Positions 27,530-35,696 of a stretch of 64,000 nucleotides of DNA are shown here, one piece after another. The notes beneath the pieces were generated by a model that worked only from the letters and a program-made list of their open reading frames with translations, made no database searches and was not told the DNA's origin. The position numbers and the translations under genes are program-made. Origin of the DNA: Patulibacter americanus DSM 16676 (lineage in GTDB: Bacteria > Actinomycetota > Thermoleophilia > Solirubrobacterales > Solirubrobacteraceae); contig NZ_ATUD01000004.1 in the NCBI RefSeq assembly GCF_000420025.1, positions 230,136 through 294,135 on the forward strand, in the 5' to 3' direction. Each line of letters begins with the position of its first letter. Within the stretch, counting starts at the first letter, position 1.

Positions 27530-28177
27530 GTGGCCGGCCGTCGTGGCCTGACGGCCGGCCCCGCGCCGGCGCTCGTCCTCCTCGCGCTCGCCGGGCTGAC
27601 CGGCTGCGGCGGGGGCGGGGACGCGGCCACGACGCTCACGGCCCCCGAGGAGATCGCGCCGCCGACCACGACGGTCGTCGAGCGGCCGGACGAGCCCGGG
27701 GCGCTGGCCCCGGGCGAGGCGAAGGGGGCCGGCGGGGTCGTGACCCTGTGCGGCGCCGACGGGGACGTCGCGGCGGCTGCGCCGGCGATCGCGCGCTTCA
27801 ACGTGGAGCGCCCGCGCCTGCAGGCCTCGACCCTCGGCTTCCCGGCGGGCCGGGGACGCACGCTGCGCGAGCTGCAGGCCCGGATCGCGGCGGCGTCGGA
27901 GGAGTGCGACGTCGTGGTGGTCCCGGAGGCCGACGTGCCGGCGCTCGCGGCGGAGGGCGGCCTCTACGACCTCCAGCCCTACGCGGAGGAGCGGGGGGAG
28001 ACCGAGGCGCTCGACGCGGTGCGCTCGGGCGTCGACGTCTTCGCCGTCCGCGCCGCCTTCGGCCCGCGCCCGCGCCCGGTGCTCGGCGTGGCGGCACCCG
28101 CGGGCAACACGGGTGGGGCGCTCGCGCTGCTCGACGCGCTCAGCGGGGGCCGCACGGTCCCGCCCGAGAAGCCCTGA
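27530..28177 (+). CDS. Lipoprotein with truncated solute-binding-like domain
   Basis: 215 residues from GTG at 27530, three bases after the permease stop. The signal peptide ends in the lipobox LTGC (Cys26). A Thr/Pro-rich spacer is followed by GVVTLCGADGDVAAAAPAIARFN and CDVVVVPEADVPALAAEGGLYDL, which resemble the first lobe of ABC-type extracellular binding proteins. The second lobe is largely absent, as such proteins usually have 350-450 residues. Either it is a degenerate binding protein or a distinct partner of the adjacent permease. Function unknown. Confidence 0.65.
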   Translation: MAGRRGLTAGPAPALVLLALAGLTGCGGGGDAATTLTAPEEIAPPTTTVVERPDEPGALAPGEAKGAGGVVTLCGADGDVAAAAPAIARFNVERPRLQASTLGFPAGRGRTLRELQARIAAASEECDVVVVPEADVPALAAEGGLYDLQPYAEERGETEALDAVRSGVDVFAVRAAFGPRPRPVLGVAAPAGNTGGALALLDALSGGRTVPPEKP

Positions 28178-28295
28178 GCGGCGCGACCGCCGTTGGTGGC
28201 GGGGGCGGGGTGCCCGTTCGGCCCTCTGGCGCCCACCGCAGCGGCGGGAGCCCGACACCCGTCCACCGCCCCGCCGTCCGTCGTACCGCACGCTT

Positions 28296-28311
28296 GTACG
28301 TGATACCGTAC
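28296..28311 (+). promoter_or_regulatory. Inverted repeat upstream of the XRE-cupin gene
   Basis: GTACG-TGATAC-CGTAC, two 5-bp arms, overlaps TACCGT (28304-28309), a possible -10 box ten bases before the ATG at 28320. The position suits autoregulation by the encoded repressor. Confidence 0.45.
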
Positions 28312-28319
28312 GGAGCCAG

Positions 28320-28940
28320 ATGGCCGCGACGGTGACACCCGAGGGGACGCAGATCCCGCCGAGCGAGGACGAGCGGATCCGCATCGGACCGCGCGTCCGG
28401 GCTCTGCGGGACAACATGGGCCTCTCGCTGCGCGACCTCGCCGAGCGCTGCGGCGTCTCCGCCACGACGCTGAGCCAGGTCGAGCGGGGGGAGACCTCGC
28501 CGACGTTGCAAGTGGCCGCGCGGATCGCCCAGGGCCTGGACCTGCGGCTGAGCCAGCTCCTGCGCCTGGACGAGGGTGGATCCGTCACCGTCGTGCGTCG
28601 GGACGAGCGTCGCAGCGGCGGCTCGCCCGAGCGCGGCCACCTCGTCGAGATCCTCACCCCGCCGCTCCCGGGCCAGCGCAGCGAGCTGACCCGGCACGAG
28701 CTCGATGCGGGCGCCCGCACGGGCAACCCGGGGGACCCGCCGATGCACGAGCCGGGCACCCGCGAGATCGCGCTCGTCGAGCGTGGGCGCATCGTCCTCT
28801 GCTGCGACGGCGTCGACCACCCGCTCGAGCAGGGCGACTGCGTCACGTTCGACGCGGACCTGCCACACCACTTCGAGAACCCCGGCCCCGAGCCGGCGGT
28901 CATGCTCGCCGTCGTCAACGCCGGCCTGCGCCGCTCCTGA
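28320..28940 (+). CDS. XRE-family transcriptional regulator with C-terminal cupin
   Basis: 206 residues from ATG at 28320. Residues about 22-78 are a lambda-repressor-type HTH (LRDLAERCGVSATTLSQVERGETSPTLQ in two parts). Residues about 120-200 form a small cupin (MHEPGTREIALVERGRIVL, LEQGDCVTFDADLPHHFENPG) that in this family senses a small molecule. Proteins of this layout control amine, amino-acid or sulfur metabolism. It sits 54 bases upstream of leuC on the same strand, so it may regulate the leuCD-methyltransferase-leuB unit or only itself. Ligand unknown. Confidence 0.88.
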   Translation: MAATVTPEGTQIPPSEDERIRIGPRVRALRDNMGLSLRDLAERCGVSATTLSQVERGETSPTLQVAARIAQGLDLRLSQLLRLDEGGSVTVVRRDERRSGGSPERGHLVEILTPPLPGQRSELTRHELDAGARTGNPGDPPMHEPGTREIALVERGRIVLCCDGVDHPLEQGDCVTFDADLPHHFENPGPEPAVMLAVVNAGLRRS

Positions 28941-28994
28941 GCCCCCGCCGCACCAGCCTGCACCCGCACACCCCGAAGAAGCCACGAGAACGCC

Positions 28995-30422
28995 ATGCCG
29001 AAGACGCTGTTCGACAAGATCTGGGAGAGCCACGAGGTGGCCGACAACCTGATCTACATCGACCTCCACATGGTCCACGAGGTCACGAGCCCGCAGGCCT
29101 TCGACGGCCTCCGCCTCGCCGGCCGCCCGGTCCGTCGACCCGACAAGACGCTCGCGACGGCCGACCACAACGTGCCGACCGACGGCACGCCGGTCGCCTC
29201 GCGGATCAAGGACGCGCTCTCGCGCACCCAGGTCGAGACGCTCGAGAGGAACTGCGCCGAGTTCGGCGTCCCCGTCTTCTCGCTGGGCTCCGACCGCCAG
29301 GGCATCGTTCACGTCGTCGGTCCCGAGCAGGGCCTGACCCAGCCGGGCATGACGATCGTCTGCGGCGACTCCCACACCGCCACCCACGGCGCGTTCGGCT
29401 CGCTCGCCTTCGGCATCGGCACCTCCGAGGTCGAGCACGTGCTGGCCACGCAGTGCCTCGTGCAGAAGAAGCCGAAGTCCATGCGGATCAACTTCGTCGG
29501 CGACCTGCCCTTCGGTGTCACGGCGAAGGACATGATCCTCGGCGCGATCGGCCAGATGGGCGTCGACGGCGCCGTCGGCCACGCCGTCGAGTTCGCGGGT
29601 CCCGCGATCGAGGCGCTCTCGATGGAGGGCCGCATGACGATCTGCAACATGACCATCGAGGGTGGCGGGCGCGCGGGCATGATCGCCCCGGACCAGACCA
29701 CGTTCGACTACGTGCAGGGCAAGCCCGCCGCGCCGACCGGCGAGGCGTGGGACGCGGCCGTGGCCGCTTGGAGCGAGCTCTACACGGACGAGGGGGCGAC
29801 CTTCGACCGCGAGATCGACGTCGACGTCACCACGCTCTCCCCGCGCGTGACCTGGGGCACGACCCCGGACATGGTCGTCGGCGTGGACGGCGCCGTCCCG
29901 ACGGTCGACGCCGCCGAGGACGAGGCCCAGCGCGGCCAGTTCCAGCGCGCCCTGGAGTACATGGGCCTGGAGGGCGGCGAGCGGATCGAGGACATCAAGA
30001 TCGACCGCGTCTTCCTCGGCTCCTGCACGAACGGCCGCCTGGCCGACCTGCAGGCCGCGGCCGACGTCATCCAGGGCCGCAAGGTCGCCGACGACGTCTA
30101 CGCGATGGTCGTCCCGGGCTCCGTGCAGGTGAAGATCGAGGCCGAGAAGCTCGGGCTCGACAAGGTCTTCACGCAGGCGGGCTTCGACTGGCGCGGCGCG
30201 GGCTGCTCCATGTGCCTGGGCATGAACCCCGACGTCCTGCAGCCCGGCGAGCGCTGCGCGTCGACCTCCAACCGCAACTTCCAGGGCCGTCAGGGCAAGG
30301 GTGGGCGCACGCACCTCGTCTCGCCGCAGATGGCCGCCGCCGCGGCGATCGCCGGCCACTTCGTGGACATCCGCGAGTGGTCCGCCGCCGACGTCCCGTC
30401 CCCCGAGCCGGCCGCCGTCTAG
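28995..30422 (+). CDS. leuC: 3-Isopropylmalate dehydratase, large subunit
   Basis: 475 residues, ATG at 28995. An aconitase-family iron-sulfur enzyme that isomerises 2- to 3-isopropylmalate together with LeuD. The cluster ligands are in FLGSCTNGR and [11 protein letters not shown]. Other landmarks: the start [57 protein letters not shown] and [10 protein letters not shown]. It is followed 36 bases later by leuD in the normal order. Confidence 0.97.
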   Translation: MPKTLFDKIWESHEVADNLIYIDLHMVHEVTSPQAFDGLRLAGRPVRRPDKTLATADHNVPTDGTPVASRIKDALSRTQVETLERNCAEFGVPVFSLGSDRQGIVHVVGPEQGLTQPGMTIVCGDSHTATHGAFGSLAFGIGTSEVEHVLATQCLVQKKPKSMRINFVGDLPFGVTAKDMILGAIGQMGVDGAVGHAVEFAGPAIEALSMEGRMTICNMTIEGGGRAGMIAPDQTTFDYVQGKPAAPTGEAWDAAVAAWSELYTDEGATFDREIDVDVTTLSPRVTWGTTPDMVVGVDGAVPTVDAAEDEAQRGQFQRALEYMGLEGGERIEDIKIDRVFLGSCTNGRLADLQAAADVIQGRKVADDVYAMVVPGSVQVKIEAEKLGLDKVFTQAGFDWRGAGCSMCLGMNPDVLQPGERCASTSNRNFQGRQGKGGRTHLVSPQMAAAAAIAGHFVDIREWSAADVPSPEPAAV

Positions 30423-30458
30423 GCGCGCGCCGAGACCACGAGAGCTAGAGACCAGACC

Positions 30459-31064
30459 ATGGATCCCGTGAACATCGTCGAGGGCCGCGTCTCCGACCTG
30501 CCCCGCGACGACGTCGACACCGACCAGATCATCCCGGCGCGCTTCATGAAGCGCGTGGAGCGGACCGGCTTCGGCGAGTACCTCTTCCACGACGCGAAGC
30601 AGGCGCCGGACTGGAACGTCGAGATCGGCAACCCGATCCTCACCGCCGGCGCGAACTTCGGCTCGGGCTCGAGCCGCGAGCACGCCCCCTGGGCGCTGGA
30701 GGACGCCGGCTTCCGCTGCATCATCGCGACCTCGCTGGCCGACATCTTCTACTCGAACTCCACGAAGATCGGCCTGCTGCCGGTGGAGCTGCCGGAGGAC
30801 CAGGTCCGCAAGATCGCGGCGGCCGGCGAGGCGAAGGTCGACCTCGAGGCGCAGACCGTCACGGCCGGCGGCGACGTCTTCCCGTTCGAGATCAACCCGG
30901 ACACGAAGTACCGCCTGCTCAACGGCCTGGACGACATCGGCCTGACGCTGCGCCAGGTCGAGATGGTCGCGCAGTTCGAGGAGCGCCAGGACGCCGCCGG
31001 CGTGCGGAAGCCGAGCTCGCTCGACCTCCCGCCGGAGCCGATCGCGACGACCCCCGTCGGCTGA
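30459..31064 (+). CDS. leuD: 3-Isopropylmalate dehydratase, small subunit
   Basis: 201 residues, ATG at 30459. It supplies the swivelling domain of the LeuCD heterodimer. Typical segments: the DDVDTDQIIPARFMKR opening, NFGSGSSREHAPWAL, IIATSLADIFYSNSTKIGLLP and LLNGLDDIGLTL. Eight bases after its stop a methyltransferase gene begins, an unusual insertion before leuB. Confidence 0.97.
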   Translation: MDPVNIVEGRVSDLPRDDVDTDQIIPARFMKRVERTGFGEYLFHDAKQAPDWNVEIGNPILTAGANFGSGSSREHAPWALEDAGFRCIIATSLADIFYSNSTKIGLLPVELPEDQVRKIAAAGEAKVDLEAQTVTAGGDVFPFEINPDTKYRLLNGLDDIGLTLRQVEMVAQFEERQDAAGVRKPSSLDLPPEPIATTPVG

Positions 31065-31072
31065 GGCCGCCC

Positions 31073-31909
31073 GTGTCCGCCCCCGAGAACGCCGACGGCC
31101 CGCGGGACTGGGAGGCGAGCACGTACGACCGCGTCGCCGTCCCGCACCAGGCCTGGGGCGCCGACGTCGTCGGCCGCCTCGAGCTGCACGGCCACGAGTC
31201 GGTGCTCGACGCCGGCTGCGGGACGGGGCGCGTCACCGCGACCCTCGTGCCGCTCGTGCCGCGCGGGCGGGTCATCGGCGTCGACGGCTCGCCGTCGATG
31301 ATCGCGCAGGCCCGCAACGTGCTGCCCCCGGGCGTCGACCTGCAGGTCCAGGACCTGACCGAGCTCGTCCTCGCCGCGCCGGTCGACGCGATCGTCTCGA
31401 CGGCCACGTTCCACTGGATCGCCGACCACGAGCGGCTCTTCCGCCGGCTCGCCACGGCGCTGAAGCCCGGCGGGCAGCTGCAGGCGCAGTGCGGCGGCGC
31501 GGGCAACATCGCCTCCGTGGTGGCCGCGATCGCCCGCCTGCGCTCCCGCGCCCCGTGGGACGACGCGTTCGTCGGCTTCGAGGACGACTGGAACTTCGCC
31601 GGCCCGGAGGAGACGACGCGGCGCCTGCAGGACGCCGGCTTCGTCGACGTCTCCTGCTGGCTCGAGCCGCGCCCGGTGCGCCTGGAGGACCCGCACGCGT
31701 TCCTGCGCACCGTTGTCCTGGGCAGCTACCTGGAGCGGCTCCCGGAGGAGGCGCACGACGAGTTCGTCGAGGACGTGCGCCGCGAGCTCGACGGCCCGGA
31801 CGGCGTCGTGCTCGACTACGTCCGCCTGAACATGAGCGCCCGGCGGGCCGACGACCGTCCGCCGGCCGAGACTCCCGAGTCGATCGCCGCCCGCCTGCGC
31901 GGCGGCTGA
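31073..31909 (+). CDS. SAM-dependent methyltransferase, trans-aconitate-methyltransferase-like
   Basis: 278 residues from GTG at 31073. Class I methyltransferase with motif I SVLDAGCGTGRVTATLVPLV, acidic motif IGVDGSPSMIAQAR, and the Tam-typical segments STATFHWIADHERLFRRLATALKPGGQLQAQCGG and VVLGSYLERLPEE. E. coli Tam and yeast Tmt1 methylate trans-aconitate, and Tmt1 also methylates 3-isopropylmalate. It lies between leuD and leuB with gaps of 8 and 41 bases, so it is almost certainly co-transcribed with them. Inferred role: methyl-esterifying an aberrant or excess isopropylmalate-pathway acid. Activity is untested. Confidence 0.85.
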   Translation: MSAPENADGPRDWEASTYDRVAVPHQAWGADVVGRLELHGHESVLDAGCGTGRVTATLVPLVPRGRVIGVDGSPSMIAQARNVLPPGVDLQVQDLTELVLAAPVDAIVSTATFHWIADHERLFRRLATALKPGGQLQAQCGGAGNIASVVAAIARLRSRAPWDDAFVGFEDDWNFAGPEETTRRLQDAGFVDVSCWLEPRPVRLEDPHAFLRTVVLGSYLERLPEEAHDEFVEDVRRELDGPDGVVLDYVRLNMSARRADDRPPAETPESIAARLRGG

Positions 31910-31950
31910 CCGGCGCCGTCCCGCCCGTACCACCCGACACCGAGGACCCC

Positions 31951-32991
31951 ATGCCCCACGCCATCGTCACGCTGCCCGGAGACGGGATCGGCCCGGAGAT
32001 CACCGCCCCGACGCTCGAGATCCTGAACGAGCTCGGCGATTTCACGTTCGAGGAGCACCCCTTCGGCGGCGCCTCCATCGACGCGCACGGCACCGCGCTG
32101 ACCGACGAGACCCTCGCGGCGTGCAAGGGCGCCGACGCCGTGCTGCTCGCGGCGGTCGGCGGCCCCAAGTGGGACACGACGGACCCCGCGAAGCCCCGCC
32201 CGGAGCAGGGCCTGCTCGGCCTGCGCAAGGAGCTGGGCCTGTTCTCCAACCTGCGCCCGGTCCGCCCGCTGCCGGCGCTCTACGACGCCTCGCCGCTCAA
32301 GCGCGAGGTCCTCGACGGCACCGACCTGCTCGTCGTCCGCGAGCTCACGGGCGGCATCTACTTCGGGAAGAAGACGCGCACCGAGACCGACGCGTCGGAC
32401 CTCTGCCACTACACCGTCGCCGAGGTCGAGCGGATCGCGCGCTCCGCGTTCGAGACGGCCCGCAAGCGTCGCAACCACGTGACCTCCGTCGACAAGGCCA
32501 ACGTCATGGAGACCTCGCGCCAGTGGCGGCAGGTCGTCCACCGCGTGCACGAGGAGGAGTACTCCGACGTCGGCCTGAGCGACCAGCTCGTCGACTCCTG
32601 CGCGATGGAGCTCATCGCCCGCCCGACGCAGTTCGACGTGATCGTCACGGAGAACCTGTTCGGCGACATCCTCTCGGACGCCGCCGCGATGCTCTCCGGC
32701 TCGCTCGGCATGCTGCCCTCGGCCTCCGTCGGCAACCCGGACGGCCCGGGCCTCTTCGAGCCCGTGCACGGCTCGGCCCCCGACATCGCCGGCCAGGGCG
32801 TCGCCAACCCCCTGGCGATGTTCCTCTCCGCGGCGATGATGCTCCGCCACGGCCTGGGCCTCGAGTCCGAGGCCACGGCGCTGGAGTCCGCCGTCGACGG
32901 CGCCCTGGGCGACGGCCTGCGCACGCGCGACCTGGGCGGGACGGCCACGACGGCCGACGCGCTGGCGGCCGTGCGCGGCCGCCTGGCGTAG
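31951..32991 (+). CDS. leuB: 3-Isopropylmalate dehydrogenase
   Basis: 346 residues, ATG at 31951. It oxidatively decarboxylates 3-isopropylmalate to 2-oxoisocaproate with NAD. Signature segments: LPGDGIGPEITAPT, AAVGGPKWD, GLLGLRKELGLFSNLRPVR, RELTGGIYFG, SVDKANVMETSRQWR, the metal/NAD region TENLFGDILSDAAAMLSGSLGMLPSAS, and FEPVHGSAPDIAGQGVANP. It is the last gene of the leuC-leuD-methyltransferase-leuB unit and is closed by a strong hairpin. Confidence 0.97.
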   Translation: MPHAIVTLPGDGIGPEITAPTLEILNELGDFTFEEHPFGGASIDAHGTALTDETLAACKGADAVLLAAVGGPKWDTTDPAKPRPEQGLLGLRKELGLFSNLRPVRPLPALYDASPLKREVLDGTDLLVVRELTGGIYFGKKTRTETDASDLCHYTVAEVERIARSAFETARKRRNHVTSVDKANVMETSRQWRQVVHRVHEEEYSDVGLSDQLVDSCAMELIARPTQFDVIVTENLFGDILSDAAAMLSGSLGMLPSASVGNPDGPGLFEPVHGSAPDIAGQGVANPLAMFLSAAMMLRHGLGLESEATALESAVDGALGDGLRTRDLGGTATTADALAAVRGRLA

Positions 32992-33004
32992 GGCGCGGGG
33001 GCGC

Positions 33005-33031
33005 GACTCCCGAGGACGCGCCTCGGGAGTC
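33005..33031. terminator. Strong hairpin between leuB and the convergent VOC gene
   Basis: GACTCCCGAGG-ACGCG-CCTCGGGAGTC, an 11-bp perfect stem with a 5-base loop, starts 13 bases after leuB and ends 17 bases before the stop of the minus-strand VOC gene. It could serve both strands. Confidence 0.75.
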
Positions 33032-33047
33032 CGCGTGGGGACGGGCC

Positions 33048-33461
33048 TCAGGAGGCGTAGAGCGCCGCGTACTCCGCCCCGGCGGGGATCACCGTCACGA
33101 CGTCGACGAGCACGCCGGCGGGGTCCTCCGTCACGAAGTGACGCTGGCCCCAGGCCTCGTCGCGGAGCGGGACGTGCATCGGCAACCCGTCCGCGGCGGC
33201 GCGGGCGTGCACGGCGTCGGTGTCCTGGACCTCGACGGTGACGAGCACGCCCGCGGCCTGGGCGCGGAACGCGGCCGGCACGCTCGGATGGGCGCCGTCG
33301 ACGAACGCGAGCTGCACGGCCGGCGCGCCGGGGGCGGCCAGGCTGACGTACCAGTCGGCGGCGAAGGTGGTCTCGAGTCCGAGCAGGCGGCCGTAGAACG
33401 CGGCGTCGCGGGCGACGTCGTCGGTCATCAGGACGGGGTAGAGGGCGCTGGGGGTGGTCAT
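33048..33461 (-). CDS. VOC-family (glyoxalase/bleomycin-resistance fold) protein
   Basis: 137 residues, ATG at 33461 overlapping the MerR stop as ATGA. One vicinal-oxygen-chelate domain with paired beta-alpha-beta modules: TDDVARDAAFYGRLLGLETTF, then VTVEVQDTDAVHARAAADGLPMHVPLRDEAWGQRHFV-type second module ending in EDPAGVLVDVV. A complete metal-ligand set (His/Glu) is not obvious, so it may bind a compound (drug sequestration) and not act as a lyase. Coupling to a MerR regulator suggests it is induced by the ligand the regulator senses. Confidence 0.82.
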   Translation of the reverse strand: MTTPSALYPVLMTDDVARDAAFYGRLLGLETTFAADWYVSLAAPGAPAVQLAFVDGAHPSVPAAFRAQAAGVLVTVEVQDTDAVHARAAADGLPMHVPLRDEAWGQRHFVTEDPAGVLVDVVTVIPAGAEYAALYAS

Positions 33462-34279
33462 GGTGTCGGGTCTCCGGGGTGGGGCAACGGGATCGTCAGC
33501 TCCGTGCGCAGCGACGGGCCGGGGACGACCGCGGGGTCGTCCACGTACCGCTCGCGCACGGGACCGGCCACGGCGTGGCCGCGCTCGCGGACCCACGCCA
33601 GCAGCGGGAAGTACGCAAGGGGGAGCTCCTCGTGGGGGCCGCGGTGCAGGACCCGCGCCACCGGGCCCGCCGGGAGCAGCACCCGCTCGAGGTCCGGGGC
33701 GTCCCCGGCGGCCGGCGGCGGCGCGCCCGGCGGGCGCTCGGCCCCCACGGCGAACCCGATCGGGCCGTCGAGGTCGAGCGGATACAGCCCGACGATGGCG
33801 GCGTCGGGGGCCGCCGCCCAGGGCACGGCGTCCGTCAGGCGCGCGACGAGCGCGGCCGCGTCGGTGTGGAGCCGCTCGGCCGTGCTCGTCGCCCGGAGCG
33901 CGAGCAGGGCGCAGGGCTCGGCGTGGGCCTGGTCGACGGCGTGGGGCATGAGGTCGCGGTCCGCGCGGATGCGGCGGAGCGCGGACAGGGCCCGCTCGCC
34001 CGCCGCGAGCTCCCGACGCATGCGGGACCGCTCCGCCTCGAGCAGGCGCTCGGCGTCGTCGTCACCCGCGACGAGCAGGTCCCGGATCGTCGCGAGCGGG
34101 ACGTCGAGGCTGCGCAGCAGCCCGATCGTCACGGCGGTCCGCGCCTGCGCCGGGTGGTAGCGGCGGTAGCCCGTCCGCTCGTCGGTCGCGGCCGGCGCCA
34201 GGAGGCCCAGGGCGTCGTAGCTCCGCAGCTGCTTGGCGCTCAGGCGCGTGAACCTCGCGAACTCGCCGACGGTCATCAT
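33458..34279 (-). CDS. MerR-family transcriptional activator with GyrI-like effector domain
   Basis: 273 residues from ATG at 34279. The N-terminal MerR winged helix (TVGEFARFTRLSAKQLRSYDALGLL, TGYRRYHPAQ) is followed by a coiled-coil dimerisation helix (about 75-115) and a C-terminal GyrI-like domain that binds hydrophobic or cationic drugs in BmrR/TipA relatives. I prefer ATG 34279 to ATG 34291 because the promoter -10 box covers 34291 and the transcript would begin at about 34279. The gene is translationally coupled to a VOC protein; a second VOC gene diverges 154 bases away. Confidence 0.88.
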   Translation of the reverse strand: MMTVGEFARFTRLSAKQLRSYDALGLLAPAATDERTGYRRYHPAQARTAVTIGLLRSLDVPLATIRDLLVAGDDDAERLLEAERSRMRRELAAGERALSALRRIRADRDLMPHAVDQAHAEPCALLALRATSTAERLHTDAAALVARLTDAVPWAAAPDAAIVGLYPLDLDGPIGFAVGAERPPGAPPPAAGDAPDLERVLLPAGPVARVLHRGPHEELPLAYFPLLAWVRERGHAVAGPVRERYVDDPAVVPGPSLRTELTIPLPHPGDPTP

Positions 34280-34286
34280 CGCCACG

Positions 34287-34317
34287 ATCATCACCCCTCC
34301 CCCGAGGGGAAGGTCAA
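34287..34317 (-). promoter_or_regulatory. MerR-type promoter/operator with 19-base spacer
   Basis: On the minus strand, -35 TTGACC (34317-34312) and -10 GATGAT (34292-34287) are separated by 19 bases, the overlong spacing MerR-family activators correct by twisting DNA. The spacer holds a dyad centred on CCCCTC-GGG-GGAGGGG. The start codon at 34279 lies seven bases after the -10 box, so the mRNA would be leaderless. Confidence 0.7.
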
Positions 34318-34433
34318 GCGGGGCGCGCGTCCCCGCGGTCGGGCGCCTCCCGGCCGGGCCCCATGCGGACCGTCGGTGTCCTCGATCGGTGGGAGGGTCG
34401 GGCCTCCGCACACCCGATCACCGGAGTCCCACC

Positions 34434-34808
34434 ATGTCCTCTGCCACCGTCCTCGGCCTCGACTTCGTCGGCGTCCCCAGCCGCGACCCCGAGCGCTCCC
34501 GCGCCTTCTACGTCGACACGCTCGGGCTGCGCCCCGACGAGCACGCCCGCTTCGAGTTCTGGGTGGGGGAGACCTGCTTCGGCATCTGGAACCCCGAGGA
34601 GATGGGCGGCGGCCCGTTCCAGCCGCAGAAGAACGCCCACCTGGCCCTGCAGGTGGAGGACGTCGACGCCGCCCGGACCGAGCTGGAGGCCAAGGGCGTC
34701 GAGTTCCTCGGCGACCCGTTCGACACCGGTGTCTGCCGCATGGCGATCTTCCAGGACCCCGACGGCAACGACCTCATGCTCCACCACCGCCACAAGCCGC
34801 AGGGCTGA
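34434..34808 (+). CDS. VOC-family protein (glyoxalase-like)
   Basis: 124 residues, ATG at 34434. A single VOC domain: GLDFVGVPSRDPERSRAFYVDTLGL, FEFWVGETCFGIWNPEEMG, AHLALQVEDVDAARTELEAKGVEFLGDP and IFQDPDGNDLMLHHR. The last segment, with a Glu or Asp before LMLH, matches catechol-dioxygenase/glyoxalase-like folds. It diverges from the merR-VOC pair and may share the same inducing signal. Substrate unknown. A gap of 102 bases rich in tandem repeats follows. Confidence 0.85.
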   Translation: MSSATVLGLDFVGVPSRDPERSRAFYVDTLGLRPDEHARFEFWVGETCFGIWNPEEMGGGPFQPQKNAHLALQVEDVDAARTELEAKGVEFLGDPFDTGVCRMAIFQDPDGNDLMLHHRHKPQG

Positions 34809-34851
34809 GCCGGCGGTTTCGGCGCACGGCGGCCGATGCGGGCGGATGGGC

Positions 34852-34905
34852 GGCCCGCCCGGCCCGCCCGCCGCGCCCGGACCGCCCGGCCCGCCCGCCG
34901 GGCCC
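34852..34905. repeat. Six imperfect tandem copies of a 9-base unit
   Basis: Units of GGCCCGCCC start at 34852, 34861, 34870, 34879, 34888 and 34897, with one to three changes in some. Non-coding, between convergent VOC and SGNH genes. Confidence 0.75.
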
Positions 34906-34910
34906 GGCCC

Positions 34911-35696
34911 TCAGCCCCGCAGCCGCCGCCCGGCCGCCTCGACCCCGCGACGACCCACGTCGCGTACGAGGCCCCGGGCCCAGCGCCGCTCGCTCGCGAA
35001 CTTCGCCCGCAGCGAGTCGTAGGGGTCCGCGGCCGTCCACGGGTCCTCCCGGGGGGTCAGGCCGTCCGCCGCGAGCACGCGGACGGCGCGCGCCGCCATC
35101 TCGACCTGCCCGAGCGCGGTGGGGTGGACGACGTCGGGCAGCACGAGTCGGCGGCCGCCCAGGTCGTCCAGCTCGACGAGCAGCGCGCCGCGGGCGTCGG
35201 CGAGCTCGCGGACCACCGCCGAGGCCTCGGTGGCCTTCCGTCCCGAGCTCGGCCGGCCGAGGTCGGCCGGCAGCGTGCAGACCACGACGCGGGCGGCATG
35301 GTCGCCGGCCCGCACGAGCAGCTCGTCCAGCGTGGCGCGGTAGGCGCCCTCGTCCCACGGGTCCGAGCGGACGTCGTTCACGCCCGCGTAGACGCAGGCG
35401 ACGTCGTAGGCGCCGCGCATCCGCGGGGCCAGGTCGCGCAGGATCTCGGGCGCGGTGGCGCCGTTGCGGGCCAGCTTGTGGAACGGCAGGTCCAGCGCCT
35501 CGGCCGTCCACTGCGCCCACGACTGCATCACGACGCCCTGCAGCGGCTCGCCCTCGCCGACCGTGATGGAGTCGCCGAGCGCCACGAGCCCGCGCAGGAT
35601 CGGCGGGGTCGCCGGGCCGTCGGGGTCGACCGTGTCGTCCGGACCGACCGGCGGGACGTCGGGCACGTCGCCCGGCACCCCGGAGAAGGGGCTCAA
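34911..35696 (-). CDS. SGNH/GDSL-family hydrolase
   Basis: 261 residues if it starts at TTG 35696, which overlaps the malQ stop as TTGA; a GTG about six codons later is an alternative. SGNH blocks in order: VALGDSITVGEG (catalytic Ser), ARNGATAPE (Gly), YAGVNDVRSDPW (Asn) and DVVHPTALGQ (Asp-x-x-His). The family includes esterases, lipases and carbohydrate acetylesterases. Coupling to malQ suggests a carbohydrate-related esterase, but this is only contextual. No signal peptide is seen, so probably cytoplasmic. Confidence 0.87.
   Translation of the reverse strand: MSPFSGVPGDVPDVPPVGPDDTVDPDGPATPPILRGLVALGDSITVGEGEPLQGVVMQSWAQWTAEALDLPFHKLARNGATAPEILRDLAPRMRGAYDVACVYAGVNDVRSDPWDEGAYRATLDELLVRAGDHAARVVVCTLPADLGRPSSGRKATEASAVVRELADARGALLVELDDLGGRRLVLPDVVHPTALGQVEMAARAVRVLAADGLTPREDPWTAADPYDSLRAKFASERRWARGLVRDVGRRGVEAAGRRLRG

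Noticed and set aside
25073..29047. A minus-strand open frame of more than 1300 codons opposite leuA-end, ferritin-like, permease, lipoprotein and XRE genes
   Set aside because: It lies antisense to several genes with clear family motifs, has biased charged repeats instead of domains, and is a by-product of few stop codons in GC-rich DNA.
33458..34291. merR start at ATG 34291
   Set aside because: This ATG lies inside the predicted -10 box, so it would not be transcribed from that promoter; ATG 34279 fits better. Not fully excluded.
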